Shown in pieces: positions 1-7,618 of a DNA stretch of 20,855 nt (position 1 is the first letter of the stretch; the number at the start of each line of letters is the position of its first letter). The stretch spans positions 1 to 20,855 of the IMG/VR virus record IMGVR_UViG_3300020459_000086; one strand, written 5' to 3'. The position numbers were made by a program, and so were the translations under genes. Below the pieces are notes generated by a model that did not search any database, had not been told where the DNA came from, and saw nothing but the letters and a program-made list of their open reading frames with translations. Source of the stretch: a virus.

Positions 1-1
1 T

Positions 2-253
2 ACTACCGTACAAGCTTTTAGGGACGCCGGGCTTGAATATCATAATGAAATTGTTTTACTAAACGCGTTAGGTACCGCGCCGTTTAGAGCGGGCGGGTAC
101 TTTGATAACGACCGTAAGGTAGCTAAAACCCACCAAAACGTTTTAGTATTTTATAAAGGGGATAGCATAAAGGCCACCGAGTATTGCGGTAAGGTAGTAG
201 GCGTAGATTTAAAAAATTACGACGATCGTCCCGATTTTGATGAAACCAAGTAA
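2..253 (+). CDS. DNA methyltransferase, C-terminal part (5' end outside window)
   Basis: An open frame enters from the window edge and stops with TAA at 251-253, giving 83 residues of C-terminus. The stretch around GLEYHNEIVLLNALGTAPFR, followed by an FDNDRKVAKTHQNVLVF segment and a KGD motif, is typical of the last third of phage DNA-modification methylases, in which the end of the catalytic domain carries a THQ.VLVF strand. Such proteins often carry an N-terminal ParB-like domain, but that part lies outside the window. The family role is transfer of a methyl group from S-adenosylmethionine to phage DNA; the target is unknown. The 3' end overlaps the next methyltransferase by 14 nt. A palindrome GACGATCGTC lies inside it at 221-230. 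I recognise the family from memory of its sequence pattern; the catalytic motifs are not in view. Confidence 0.7.
   Translation, partial: TTVQAFRDAGLEYHNEIVLLNALGTAPFRAGGYFDNDRKVAKTHQNVLVFYKGDSIKATEYCGKVVGVDLKNYDDRPDFDETK
221..230. repeat. Palindrome GACGATCGTC, copy 1 (coding)
   Basis: Exact copy in the 3' end of the first methylase gene, read as Asp-Asp-Arg, and 10 nt before the next start codon. Confidence 0.85.
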
Positions 254-869
254 AAAATTTATAAAAGCCGACGCTTGTAAATGGTTATTTAAAAATAAAG
301 GATTAGGAGCGGTAATAACAAGCCCACCAGACGCGGAAGAAATAAATAAAAGTATAGATGATTGGCGCAACTGGTTTTTAATGGCCGTAGAATTATGTTT
401 TAAAGCTACTAAAAAAGATACGCCTACAATATTTTACGTAACCGACCGTAAACATAATAACGAGTTAATTAGTAAAACTAATTTAATTTTTCAAGGAGCA
501 AATAATCTTAATCGTAAATTAATGTTTCATAAAATAGCTTTACGTAAACCGGTTAATAGTATTGAACTTCATAGGCCTAGCTACTCGCATTTACTAGCTT
601 TTAATAATATTAATAAAGCTTACCCAACAACCATACAAGGAGCCGACGTATTTGAGCGTGGTAAAGTACTTTATAATAACGGTATGGGGTTAAGCGCAGC
701 AATTTTAAGCGTTAAGTATGCCGGGTTATTTACCGATACAATAGTAAACCCGTTTAGCGGGCAAGGTACCATTTGTACAATAGCCGAAACTTACGGCCTT
801 AACTCTATAGGTATAGAATTATTAGATGAGCAAATAGAAAAAAGTAAAGGTATAACAATAAGCAAATGA
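240..869 (+). CDS. Small DNA methyltransferase with TSPPD motif (beta-type motif order)
   Basis: 209 residues from ATG 240; a TTG directly upstream at 237 would add one residue, but ATG is preferred. Residues 27-31 are TSPPD, at the position of catalytic motif IV ([DNS]PP[YFW]). Residues 170-177 are NPFSGQGT, the FxGxGT S-adenosylmethionine-binding motif I, followed by a strand ending in GIEL. Motif IV before motif I is the beta-class order used by many N4-cytosine and N6-adenine methylases. Tyr/Phe/Trp after PP is replaced by Asp, which is unusual for an amino-methyltransferase; activity or target may differ. The gene overlaps the preceding methylase by 14 nt and shares ATGA with the small terminase gene, so it is probably co-translated. 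Function as a phage DNA methylase is likely; specificity cannot be read from the sequence. Confidence 0.72.
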   Translation: MKPSKKFIKADACKWLFKNKGLGAVITSPPDAEEINKSIDDWRNWFLMAVELCFKATKKDTPTIFYVTDRKHNNELISKTNLIFQGANNLNRKLMFHKIALRKPVNSIELHRPSYSHLLAFNNINKAYPTTIQGADVFERGKVLYNNGMGLSAAILSVKYAGLFTDTIVNPFSGQGTICTIAETYGLNSIGIELLDEQIEKSKGITISK

Positions 870-1393
870 GCAAAAGAGGGCGCATACCAAAAAAAGCCAA
901 TTTAAAAACCGGCCATAGAGATAATAGTTTACAAGTTTTAAAAGGCGGTAGTGAATTTACAAAACCAAAAGCACGCGCCCAATGGTTAACCGCTACCCGG
1001 CGATATTGGAAAAAATACTGGGATAGCGAGCTAAGTAGTACGGCTCAAGCGGTAGATCTCCCGGCTTTTTACAGATTGTTTCAATTTTACGACCAAGTAG
1101 AGCGCGCTAACCGTATGATTTTAAAACTAGGTAACAAAGGTTTGTTAAGCGTAGGTAGTCAAGGCCAACCTAAAGTAAACCCGTTAATAGATTTATCTAT
1201 AAAATTAGAGCCAAGCATTTTAAAATTAGAACAAGAATTAGGCCTAACCCCTTTAGCCCGTCAACGTTTAGGTATTGCTTTTGGCGAAGCCCAAATAGGA
1301 TTTAAACAACTACAAGATTATTTAAAAGATGATGAACTAGAAACGGTAGACCCGCGTTTGCTATTAGATGAGCTAGATAATGAAGAAGAATAA
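866..1393 (+). CDS. terS: Terminase small subunit (P27-like)
   Basis: 175 residues, starting in an ATGA overlap with the methyltransferase and ending 14 nt inside the large terminase gene. The basic N-terminus (SKRGRIPKKANLKTG), the central aromatic ARAQWLTATRRYWKKYWD region, the helical segment containing FYRLFQFYDQVERANRM, and the QGQPKVNPL stretch followed by LTPLARQRLGI are the recognisable layout of P27-family small terminases. The C-terminus is acidic (LLLDELDNEEE). It binds phage DNA and delivers it to the large subunit for packaging. Position immediately upstream of terL supports the assignment. It contains a GATCTCC-type site at 1055 within a Val-Asp-Leu-Pro codon run that uses the rare CTC leucine codon. 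Confidence 0.85.
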   Translation: MSKRGRIPKKANLKTGHRDNSLQVLKGGSEFTKPKARAQWLTATRRYWKKYWDSELSSTAQAVDLPAFYRLFQFYDQVERANRMILKLGNKGLLSVGSQGQPKVNPLIDLSIKLEPSILKLEQELGLTPLARQRLGIAFGEAQIGFKQLQDYLKDDELETVDPRLLLDELDNEEE

Positions 1394-2831
1394 TTTACCA
1401 GCTAGTAGGGGCGGTAGGGTTGTTAAGTTTATTGAAAAGTTTTGCGTACACGGTGAGGGAGATTTTTTTGGCGAGCCATTAATCCTTGATGACTGGCAAA
1501 GAAAAATAATATATGAACTTTACGAACTTAATCCGGATAAAAGCCGTAAGTATAGAGAGGGATTAATCGGCCTACCAAAAGGAAACGGTAAAACCCAGTT
1601 GGCTGCAGCAATAGGGCTTTACGAATTATTAGGCGCGGGTGTAACAAGCCCTTTAGTTGCCGTCGCTGCCGCGAGTTACGAACAAGCTAACCTAGTTTTT
1701 GGAACTATGAAAATTATGTGCGAGGAAAGTTTGTTTTTAAAAGATATGGTAGAAACATTTGAAAACGAAATACAAGTAAAAAATAGTCCGGGTAGGGCTT
1801 ATAGAGTTGCAGCAAAAGCAGGTACGGCCGACGGCGGGCGTAATAGTTGTTTGATAGCCGATGAAATACACGAATGGTCAAACATAAACCAAGAGCGGGT
1901 ACATTATGTACTTAGTAACAATACGGCAAAAAGAAAAGACGGTTTAGTTTTAAATATTACAACCGCCGGGTATAACTTAGATAGTTTAGCCGGGCGTATG
2001 TATCAAAGGGGATTAAAAAAGGAAACGGGCGAAAGCGATGACCCGGAATTTTATTTTAAATGGATAGGAGCCAAAGAAAATGACGATCGTCCCGAAGACA
2101 AAGATATTTGGATTAAATACAACCCGGCAATACAAAATAATTGGTGGCCTTTAGAAAATCTTAACCGTAGATTTAAAAGCTTACCATTACACGAATTCCA
2201 ACGATACCATTTAAACCAATGGACGCGTACAGAAGAAGAAAGTTGGTTACCCGGTAGCGCTTGGGATAATTGCACCGGCGATGTTGTTTTTAATCCGGAC
2301 GCCGAAACATTTGTAGGGGTTGATATGGCGTTACACCACGATAGCGTTGCTATAGTACACGGCCAAAAAAATAAAGAGGGTAAAGTAATTTTAGACAGTA
2401 AAATATGGCACCCCGACGATTACGATGTAATAGATATACAAGCGGTTGAGGGTTATATTTTAGAGTTAGTAAAATCTTTTAACGTAAAAGAAGTAGCTTA
2501 TGACCCGGCATTTTTTGAACGTAGCGCGCAAGTTTTATTAGATAACGGCGTAAATATGGTTAACTTTCCGCAAAGCCACGCCCGTATGGTACCGGCTTGC
2601 GGTAACGCTTACGATATGATTGTTAATAAAAAAGTAATACATAACGCAACGGCTACATTTACCGACCAAGTTTTAAGCGCGGCACAAAAAGTAACCGATA
2701 GCGGGTGGCGGTTATCAAAAGGTAGAAGTAAAAGAAAAATTGACGGGGCAATAGCTATGGTAATTATGCTAGATAGAATAACCGCGCCGGTAGTTGATGA
2801 TAACCCGCCGGTGAGTATAATAAATTTATGA
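1380..2831 (+). CDS. terL: Terminase large subunit (ATPase and nuclease)
   Basis: 483 residues. Walker A is GLPKGNGKT at about residues 64-72. Walker B is LIADE at about 158-162, with the acidic pair D161/E162. The C-terminal RNase H-like nuclease domain begins near VGVDMALHHDS; the probable metal-binding acids are D315, D375 (AYDPAFF) and D455 (DGAIAMVIML). Length and motif order fit the HK97-like/Terminase_1 group. The enzyme pumps DNA into the prohead through the portal and cuts the concatemer. It starts inside the 3' end of terS and ends in an ATGA overlap with the small membrane-protein gene, then portal. A GACGATCGTC palindrome is at 2082-2091, encoding part of a DDRP run. Confidence 0.95.
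   Translation: MKKNNLPASRGGRVVKFIEKFCVHGEGDFFGEPLILDDWQRKIIYELYELNPDKSRKYREGLIGLPKGNGKTQLAAAIGLYELLGAGVTSPLVAVAAASYEQANLVFGTMKIMCEESLFLKDMVETFENEIQVKNSPGRAYRVAAKAGTADGGRNSCLIADEIHEWSNINQERVHYVLSNNTAKRKDGLVLNITTAGYNLDSLAGRMYQRGLKKETGESDDPEFYFKWIGAKENDDRPEDKDIWIKYNPAIQNNWWPLENLNRRFKSLPLHEFQRYHLNQWTRTEEESWLPGSAWDNCTGDVVFNPDAETFVGVDMALHHDSVAIVHGQKNKEGKVILDSKIWHPDDYDVIDIQAVEGYILELVKSFNVKEVAYDPAFFERSAQVLLDNGVNMVNFPQSHARMVPACGNAYDMIVNKKVIHNATATFTDQVLSAAQKVTDSGWRLSKGRSKRKIDGAIAMVIMLDRITAPVVDDNPPVSIINL
2082..2091. repeat. Palindrome GACGATCGTC, copy 2 (coding)
   Basis: Exact copy within terL, read as Asp-Asp-Arg followed by Pro; the flank CCGA after the palindrome matches copy 1. Confidence 0.85.
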
Positions 2832-2974
2832 TAAGTAAAAACATTATGACAACGCTAGCCGAAGTAATAGGCGCCGGCCTTATAATTTACGGTGTATATA
2901 CATTTAGTACCGGGTTAGCTATGGTAGTAGCCGGTATATTTTTTATAGTAGGAAGTTATTTATTAAGTAGATGA
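2828..2974 (+). CDS. Small membrane protein between terminase and portal
   Basis: 48 residues, ATG 2828 to TGA 2974. The start lies in an ATGA overlap with the terL stop and the stop lies in an ATGA overlap with the portal start, so the frame is flanked by perfect translational coupling on both sides; this is the main evidence that it is real. After a short polar start (MISKNIMTTLAEV) most of the protein is hydrophobic, with two short hydrophobic stretches (about residues 11-22 and 30-46) joined by YGVYTFSTG. It could span the membrane once or as a short hairpin. I do not recognise a family. Small membrane proteins at this position occur in other HK97-type phages, without a known role. A holin-like role is conceivable but unsupported. 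Confidence 0.75.
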   Translation: MISKNIMTTLAEVIGAGLIIYGVYTFSTGLAMVVAGIFFIVGSYLLSR

Positions 2975-4185
2975 GTTTTTTTAACCGACAAAAAAGGGAC
3001 GCAAGTTTAGGCAACCTAGCCGATTTATTACAACTTAGAGAGGGCGGGTTGTTAAATTATACGGGCGAAAAAGTAAACGAAAAATCGGCTTTAGGCATTA
3101 GCGCGGTATTAAGCGCTATTAGTTTAATAGCGGATAGTATAAGCTTGTTACCTATAAAAACTTTAAGGTACGAGGGAGATAAAAAGGTATTTACCGATAA
3201 ACCTAGATTTTTAGAAAAGCCAAACCTAAACCAAACAATATTTGAAGTTATACACCAAATAATTACTAGCTTACTTATGCACGGCAATTCATTTTCATTA
3301 ATTGACAGAGATCGTCAAGGTAGGCCTATAGCTATAACACCGATACATAGCGAAAACGTAACCGTATCATTAAAAGGCGGTATAAAGATTTATACAGTTG
3401 GTACAAAAGAAAACAAACGTAGCTTAACCGACGAAAATATACTTCATTTAAAATGGTTTAGTTATCCCGGCCAACTTATGGGTATATCTCCTTTAAGGGT
3501 TAACGGCAATACTTATGGCCTAGCCCTAGCTATGGAAAGACATATAGCGCAATTTTACGGGCAAGGCGGAACGCCAAGTAGCATTTTAGAAACCGATAGA
3601 GATTTAACAAGCGAGCAAGCTAAATATTTACAAGAAAATTGGACTTTATCTCATAATCGTAACCGTAAGCCGGCCGTTTTAACTGGCGGGTTAAAATGGA
3701 AAAGTATTAGCGCCGGCGCTGGAGATGAATTGATACAAGCGCGGGAGCAAATAGTAAATGAAGTAGCCCGCATATTTAGGGTACCGGCTCATTTAATCCA
3801 TAGTAAAGACGGTAGTAACGTTTATAGCAATATAGAAAGTAACGGATTAGCTTTTATTAGGCATACTTTGTTACCTTACATAAGGCGCATAGAAGACGCT
3901 TTAACTACTTTGTTACCCGGTAGGCAATTAGTAAAACTTGATACCGAAGAATATGCACGCGGAGATTTATTTAGTAGGGTACGTACTTACCAAGTTGCAA
4001 TATCAAGCGGATTAATGACGCCAAACGAAGCCCGGCATAAATTAGATATGGAAAGTTATGAGGGCGGAGATAATTTTTATTTAGGATTACAAGGGGCAGC
4101 GATTGACCCGTCTATACCGCCTATAGGTAGCGACGAACATAACCCTAAAGCGGAAATAGAAGATATAAATAAAGAAATAAAATAA
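2971..4185 (+). CDS. Portal protein (HK97 family)
   Basis: 404 residues. The N-terminal part (GISAVLSAISLIADSISLLP, near residue 43) and the stem/clip region with EQIVNEVARIFRVPAHLI (near residue 257) followed by SNVYSNIESN and FIRHTLLPYIRRIEDALTTL are the standard signature of HK97-type portals. The dodecameric ring at one head vertex is the channel for DNA entry and exit, the docking point for terminase and the nucleation point for head assembly. Length is normal for the family (about 400). The start is in an ATGA overlap with the small membrane-protein gene and the end shares one base with the protease gene. A GAGATCGTC site is at 3308-3316. Confidence 0.93.
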   Translation: MSFFNRQKRDASLGNLADLLQLREGGLLNYTGEKVNEKSALGISAVLSAISLIADSISLLPIKTLRYEGDKKVFTDKPRFLEKPNLNQTIFEVIHQIITSLLMHGNSFSLIDRDRQGRPIAITPIHSENVTVSLKGGIKIYTVGTKENKRSLTDENILHLKWFSYPGQLMGISPLRVNGNTYGLALAMERHIAQFYGQGGTPSSILETDRDLTSEQAKYLQENWTLSHNRNRKPAVLTGGLKWKSISAGAGDELIQAREQIVNEVARIFRVPAHLIHSKDGSNVYSNIESNGLAFIRHTLLPYIRRIEDALTTLLPGRQLVKLDTEEYARGDLFSRVRTYQVAISSGLMTPNEARHKLDMESYEGGDNFYLGLQGAAIDPSIPPIGSDEHNPKAEIEDINKEIK

Positions 4186-5921
4186 TGGCGGTAGATTTAA
4201 CGGCGCCCAGCTTTATAAAAAAAAATATGCAACGGGGATTAGATAACCTTGATAAAGCCGGTAGCGGGCTTACCGCTAAAACAATTAGGGACGCTAGAAA
4301 TATTATAAGTAGCGGTAAAGTTACAGAACAAAAAGTTAGAAAAATGTACAGTTGGCACCGACGACATTTAAGCGATTTAGATAGAACGCCAAGCAACCCA
4401 AACGATAAAGATACTTGGAGGGGTAGCGATGTAGCTTTTTTATTATGGGGTAGTAATCCATTTACTAAACCTATGCAAGCCGGCGATTGGGCAAAGCGTA
4501 AAGTTGAACAACTTGATAAAGAAGAAAAAAGAGCGGTAGATCTCCCCGAACAAGATTTATATTTAAAAGAAAAAGACGCAATAGATAAAGCTAAAGCTTT
4601 AGGTTGCGACGGAGCGCATAAGCACGAAATAAACGGAGATACTTTTTATATGCCTTGTAAAAGTATGGAGGATTATACAAAACTTACGGGTAAAAAACAT
4701 ACCGATAAAGATGACCCTACTTTGATAAGTTACAACGATAAAAGAGCGCCAAGCGAACCAGCACCAAAAAAAGACCAAATAGAGGGTAGCAAAAAAAACC
4801 CTAAAGGTAGCGCTACCGGTAAAAGTAATAATATAAAATTTAACGAAAAAACTTTAAAGGCAATTAAAACTATCGTAGATAATCATAACGAAGATGTAAA
4901 AGATATGGCTAGTTGGCGTAAATTACGTATGCCGGTAGCTAAAGCGGTAGTACGTAGGGGTTTTGGTGCCTATAGCACTTCGCATAGGCCGGGCGTAAGT
5001 AGGCAAGCTTGGGGTTTAGCTAGATTAAAAGCTTTTAGTTATTTACTTAAAAATAACCGCCCTAAAAATTCTAAATATATAACCGATAACGATTTATTAC
5101 CAGAAAAACACCCACGATATAGCGGTAAGGAAGAAAAAAGTAATATCTTTTATGACACGGTTGTTGACGCTATAACATTAACCACTAAAATACTTGATAA
5201 GCGAAGTAGGATTAATTCATATATGAAAGAAAAAGAAAATCGTAGCTTTAGTTTAGCTAACGTTGAAATAAGAGAAGATAACGATAACGACGATTTAAGT
5301 TATACATTTAGCGGGTACGCTAGCGTATTTAATAAACCTTACGGGGTAAGAGATAGCAAAGGGGCATATACCGAAACAATTAAACCCGGCGCATTTAAAA
5401 AGACTTTAAACGAGCAAGATGATGTACGTTTTTTAATTAACCACGACGGTATACCTTTAGCCCGTAGTAGTAGCGGTACTTTAAAATTAGAAGAAGATGA
5501 TTACGGTTTATTTGTACAAGCGGATTTAGACCCAAACAATCCTAAAGTTGCAGAAGTTGCGAGCGCTATGAAACGCGGGGATTTAAACGAAATGTCTTTT
5601 GCTTTTAGCCCAATTAGAGATGATTTTGACGGCGATAAAAGGGACGTACAAGAAGTACGTTTGTTTGATGTAAGCGTGGTAACTTACCCGGCTAACAGTT
5701 GGGCGGGCGCTACATTAAGGGGCGTAGATATAAGCGATATACAAAAAGAATTAGTACAAGCCCGCAACGGGGAAAAAGCCGTAGAAGTTTTAGAAGAACT
5801 TATTACAAAGTTAGAAAATGACGATCGTGATAATAATTCTAAAAATAATACCGACTTGGAAATCTTAAAAGTAAAGATGAAAAGAGACGGATTATTAAAA
5901 GACGTAACGCCGGGTAAATAA
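4185..5921 (+). CDS. Multidomain prohead protease (S78) with about 350-residue N-terminal extension
   Basis: 578 residues, far longer than the roughly 200 of a simple HK97 gp4-type protease. Residues about 10-110 form a small helical domain (RGL..GSGLTAKTIRDAR, VRKMYSWHRRH, VAFLLWGSNP). Residues about 125-185 contain LGCDGAHKHEINGD and YMPCKSMEDY. Residues about 220-312 contain VVRRGFGAYSTSHRPGVSRQ and LLPEKHP, a module also found in other phage head-gene clusters. The S78 protease domain spans about 355-515: GYASVFNKPYGV, H420 in INHDG, S471 in EMSFAF and DVSVVTYPAN. H420 and S471 match the catalytic His/Ser spacing of HK97 gp4. The role is cleavage of the capsid delta domain during maturation. 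ATG 5223 (residue 347) could start a short protease-only form but has no clear ribosome site. A one-mismatch palindrome is at 5820. Confidence 0.9.
   Translation: MAVDLTAPSFIKKNMQRGLDNLDKAGSGLTAKTIRDARNIISSGKVTEQKVRKMYSWHRRHLSDLDRTPSNPNDKDTWRGSDVAFLLWGSNPFTKPMQAGDWAKRKVEQLDKEEKRAVDLPEQDLYLKEKDAIDKAKALGCDGAHKHEINGDTFYMPCKSMEDYTKLTGKKHTDKDDPTLISYNDKRAPSEPAPKKDQIEGSKKNPKGSATGKSNNIKFNEKTLKAIKTIVDNHNEDVKDMASWRKLRMPVAKAVVRRGFGAYSTSHRPGVSRQAWGLARLKAFSYLLKNNRPKNSKYITDNDLLPEKHPRYSGKEEKSNIFYDTVVDAITLTTKILDKRSRINSYMKEKENRSFSLANVEIREDNDNDDLSYTFSGYASVFNKPYGVRDSKGAYTETIKPGAFKKTLNEQDDVRFLINHDGIPLARSSSGTLKLEEDDYGLFVQADLDPNNPKVAEVASAMKRGDLNEMSFAFSPIRDDFDGDKRDVQEVRLFDVSVVTYPANSWAGATLRGVDISDIQKELVQARNGEKAVEVLEELITKLENDDRDNNSKNNTDLEILKVKMKRDGLLKDVTPGK
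5820..5829. repeat. Palindrome variant GACGATCGTG (coding)
   Basis: One-mismatch copy near the 3' end of the protease gene, read as Asp-Asp-Arg. Confidence 0.6.
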
Positions 5922-5957
5922 CCCACCTTACGCAAATAGTATAAAAACTTTATTTAA

Positions 5958-5962
5958 AAGGA
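5958..5962 (+). promoter_or_regulatory. Ribosome binding site that decides the TTG start of the capsid gene
   Basis: AAGGA lies 6 nt upstream of TTG 5969. No in-frame ATG with a better ribosome site occurs nearby, and the predicted protein begins directly with the charged coiled-coil delta domain. This supports TTG as the true start. Confidence 0.7.
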
Positions 5963-5968
5963 ATAAAA

Positions 5969-7300
5969 TTGAAAAAACTAATAGAAGAAAGGGACGCAAA
6001 ATCTCTTGAACTAAATTCTTTAGTTGCTGAAATGGACGATATGGATAAGGGCGAAGAACTAGACGCAAAGCTAGTTAGGTCAAACGAAATCCTAGATGAT
6101 ATTAAAGCGCTAGATGAAAAAATAGAGCAAGCTGAAGATATGCGTAAAACCCTAAACGAAGTTGAGGAAAGTAGAAAAGCTTTGGATATCAAAGATGAAG
6201 ACGTTTCCGAAACTGAACAACGTATGGAAGTTAACGAGCCGGATATGTACGAAAAAGGCGGAAAAAATTCTTTTTTCTCCGATATGTACCAAGCCCGATT
6301 TAATAACGACTATAACGCTAATAAAAGATTAGCCGAGCACCAAGAAGTTTCTAAAAGAGATGTTGGTACGGGCGCTTTTGCTGGATTAGTAGTTCCTCAA
6401 TACCTAGTAGATGATTATGCTCCGCTTGCAAGAGCCGGCGCTAATTTTTACAACGCGGTACCTAAAAGAGAATTACCAGCATACGGAAACAAAGTAGAAA
6501 TTTCAAGAATTACTACTGGCTCCGAAGCTGAACAACAAGCGAGCGAAAACGCAGCCGTAAAAGAAACAAATATGGACGATACATTATTAACGGTTAACGT
6601 TGATACTATAGCCGGCCAACAAGATGTTTCTAAACAAGCACTTGAAAGAGGAGGGCAACCGGGCTTTAATCTAGAAGATATTATTTTCCAAGATTTAGCT
6701 AGCGCCTACTTTACTAAGTTAGATAACTTACTAATTAACGGAAGTGGTAGCTCCGGGCAACCTAAAGGTATATCACAAGTAAGCGGAATTAATACCGTAA
6801 CTTATACCGACGCAAGCCCAACCGTTGGCGAACTTTATCCAAAGCTTGCCGACGCTTTACAAAAAATTAATAGCGAAAGATTTGCTCCGGCAACCGCAAT
6901 TATTATGCACCCTAGACGTTGGGGCTTTTTAACTGCGGGAGTTGATAGTTCAAATAGACCATTAATTGTACCTAACGGTAACGCACCGCAAAACGCGGTA
7001 GGTACCGGCGATGTCAACAAGTATGGCGCCGTAGGACAAATATTGGGCGTACCGGTTATTACCGACGCAAATATTAGAACCGATCTCGGTGCTGGAACTG
7101 AAGACGCTATTTATGTAGTTAGAGCCGAAGACCATATTTTGTTTGAGCAAGATGTGTTTACCGCTAAGTTTGAAGAAACAAACGCGGGTAGCTTAACTAC
7201 TAAGTTAGTAGTTTACGGTTATGTAGCATTTGCTAGCGGTAGATATCCTAAAGGTATATCTGCTATTAGCGGTACTGGATTAGCTGCACCTACTTTCTAA
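5969..7300 (+). CDS. Major capsid protein (HK97 fold) with N-terminal delta domain
   Basis: 443 residues from a TTG start. Residues about 1-85 are highly charged and coiled-coil-like (KKLIEERDAKSLELNSL and onward), the usual delta/scaffold domain removed by the S78 protease encoded just upstream. The mature shell region contains FAGLVVPQYLVDDY, RELPAYGNKVEISR, AKETN-like and QQDVSKQALERG segments, LDNLLINGSGSSGQPKGI, TAIIMHPRRWGFL and a C-terminal GRYPKGISAISG, all typical of HK97-type capsids. The gene uses more ATC, AGA and CTT-type codons than its neighbours, as expected for a highly expressed gene. It is separated from the protease by 47 nt and followed by a strong stem-loop. The exact cleavage site cannot be read; somewhere between about residues 80 and 110 is likely. 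Confidence 0.93.
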   Translation: MKKLIEERDAKSLELNSLVAEMDDMDKGEELDAKLVRSNEILDDIKALDEKIEQAEDMRKTLNEVEESRKALDIKDEDVSETEQRMEVNEPDMYEKGGKNSFFSDMYQARFNNDYNANKRLAEHQEVSKRDVGTGAFAGLVVPQYLVDDYAPLARAGANFYNAVPKRELPAYGNKVEISRITTGSEAEQQASENAAVKETNMDDTLLTVNVDTIAGQQDVSKQALERGGQPGFNLEDIIFQDLASAYFTKLDNLLINGSGSSGQPKGISQVSGINTVTYTDASPTVGELYPKLADALQKINSERFAPATAIIMHPRRWGFLTAGVDSSNRPLIVPNGNAPQNAVGTGDVNKYGAVGQILGVPVITDANIRTDLGAGTEDAIYVVRAEDHILFEQDVFTAKFEETNAGSLTTKLVVYGYVAFASGRYPKGISAISGTGLAAPTF

Positions 7301-7320
7301 TAAAGTAGATAATTAAAATT

Positions 7321-7357
7321 GGTTTATGGGGTACCGGGCAACCGATACCCCTAAACC
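7321..7357 (+). terminator. Stem-loop downstream of capsid gene (partial terminator or mRNA-stability hairpin)
   Basis: GGTTTATGGGGTA (7321-7333) pairs with TACCCCTAAACC (7346-7357): 12 base pairs with one bulged T and a 12-nt loop. Only TT follows, not a T-run, so it is not a classical rho-independent terminator. Its position right after the capsid gene suggests protection or processing of the capsid mRNA, or partial termination that lowers downstream expression. The pairing is seen; the role is inferred. Confidence 0.6.
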
Positions 7358-7370
7358 TTAAAAGGAAAAT

Positions 7371-7541
7371 ATGAGCAAAAAAGATTTAGTAAAAGCTTTA
7401 AAGGAAGAATTAAAGCATTATGAAAATTACGGAAAGGCAAAACGTGCTGAACAAGTTAAAAAAGAAATTAAAAAGCTTGGTGGAAAAATTGAAGATAAAA
7501 GCGCTAAACCTAAAGCTGAAAAGAAAACCGTAAAGAAGTAA
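7371..7541 (+). CDS. Small lysine/glutamate-rich head-region protein
   Basis: 56 residues, ATG 7371, with a good ribosome site AAAAGGA 8 nt upstream. The N-terminal half (KKDLVKALKEELKHYENYGKAKRAEQVKKEIKKL) is one predicted amphipathic helix; the C-terminal third is a Lys/Ala/Pro tail. Small proteins of the form 'E-L-x-x-Y-x-x-x-G-K-x-x-R-A-x-x-V-x-x-E-I' are common just after the capsid gene in siphophages, where they are usually annotated as hypothetical. The function is unknown; a head-associated role is only suggested by position. Confidence 0.75.
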   Translation: MSKKDLVKALKEELKHYENYGKAKRAEQVKKEIKKLGGKIEDKSAKPKAEKKTVKK

Positions 7542-7543
7542 CT

Positions 7544-7615
7544 ATGCCCAAAGGAATAGGTTACGGAAAAAAGAAAATGAAAGGCGGAAAAGGTAAAGGC
7601 CGTAAGGGTAAATAA
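7544..7615 (+). CDS. Tiny basic glycine/lysine-rich protein (23 aa)
   Basis: ATG 7544 to TAA 7613-7615 encodes 23 residues made almost only of Gly and Lys (MPKGIGYGKKKMKGG then GKGKGRKGK). It begins 2 nt after the preceding stop and ends 3 nt before the next start, filling the gap exactly. Tiny proteins starting MP.G.GYG.K with a basic tail recur in the head regions of marine phages, which makes translation plausible. The strong positive charge suggests DNA or capsid-interior binding, but that is inference. It is too short for confident homology. Confidence 0.55.
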   Translation: MPKGIGYGKKKMKGGKGKGRKGK

Positions 7616-7618
7616 CCT

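Noticed and set aside
5223-5921. Internal ATG giving a protease-only product
   Set aside because: No convincing ribosome site upstream; the N-terminal modules are conserved-looking. Kept only as a possibility in the protease entry.
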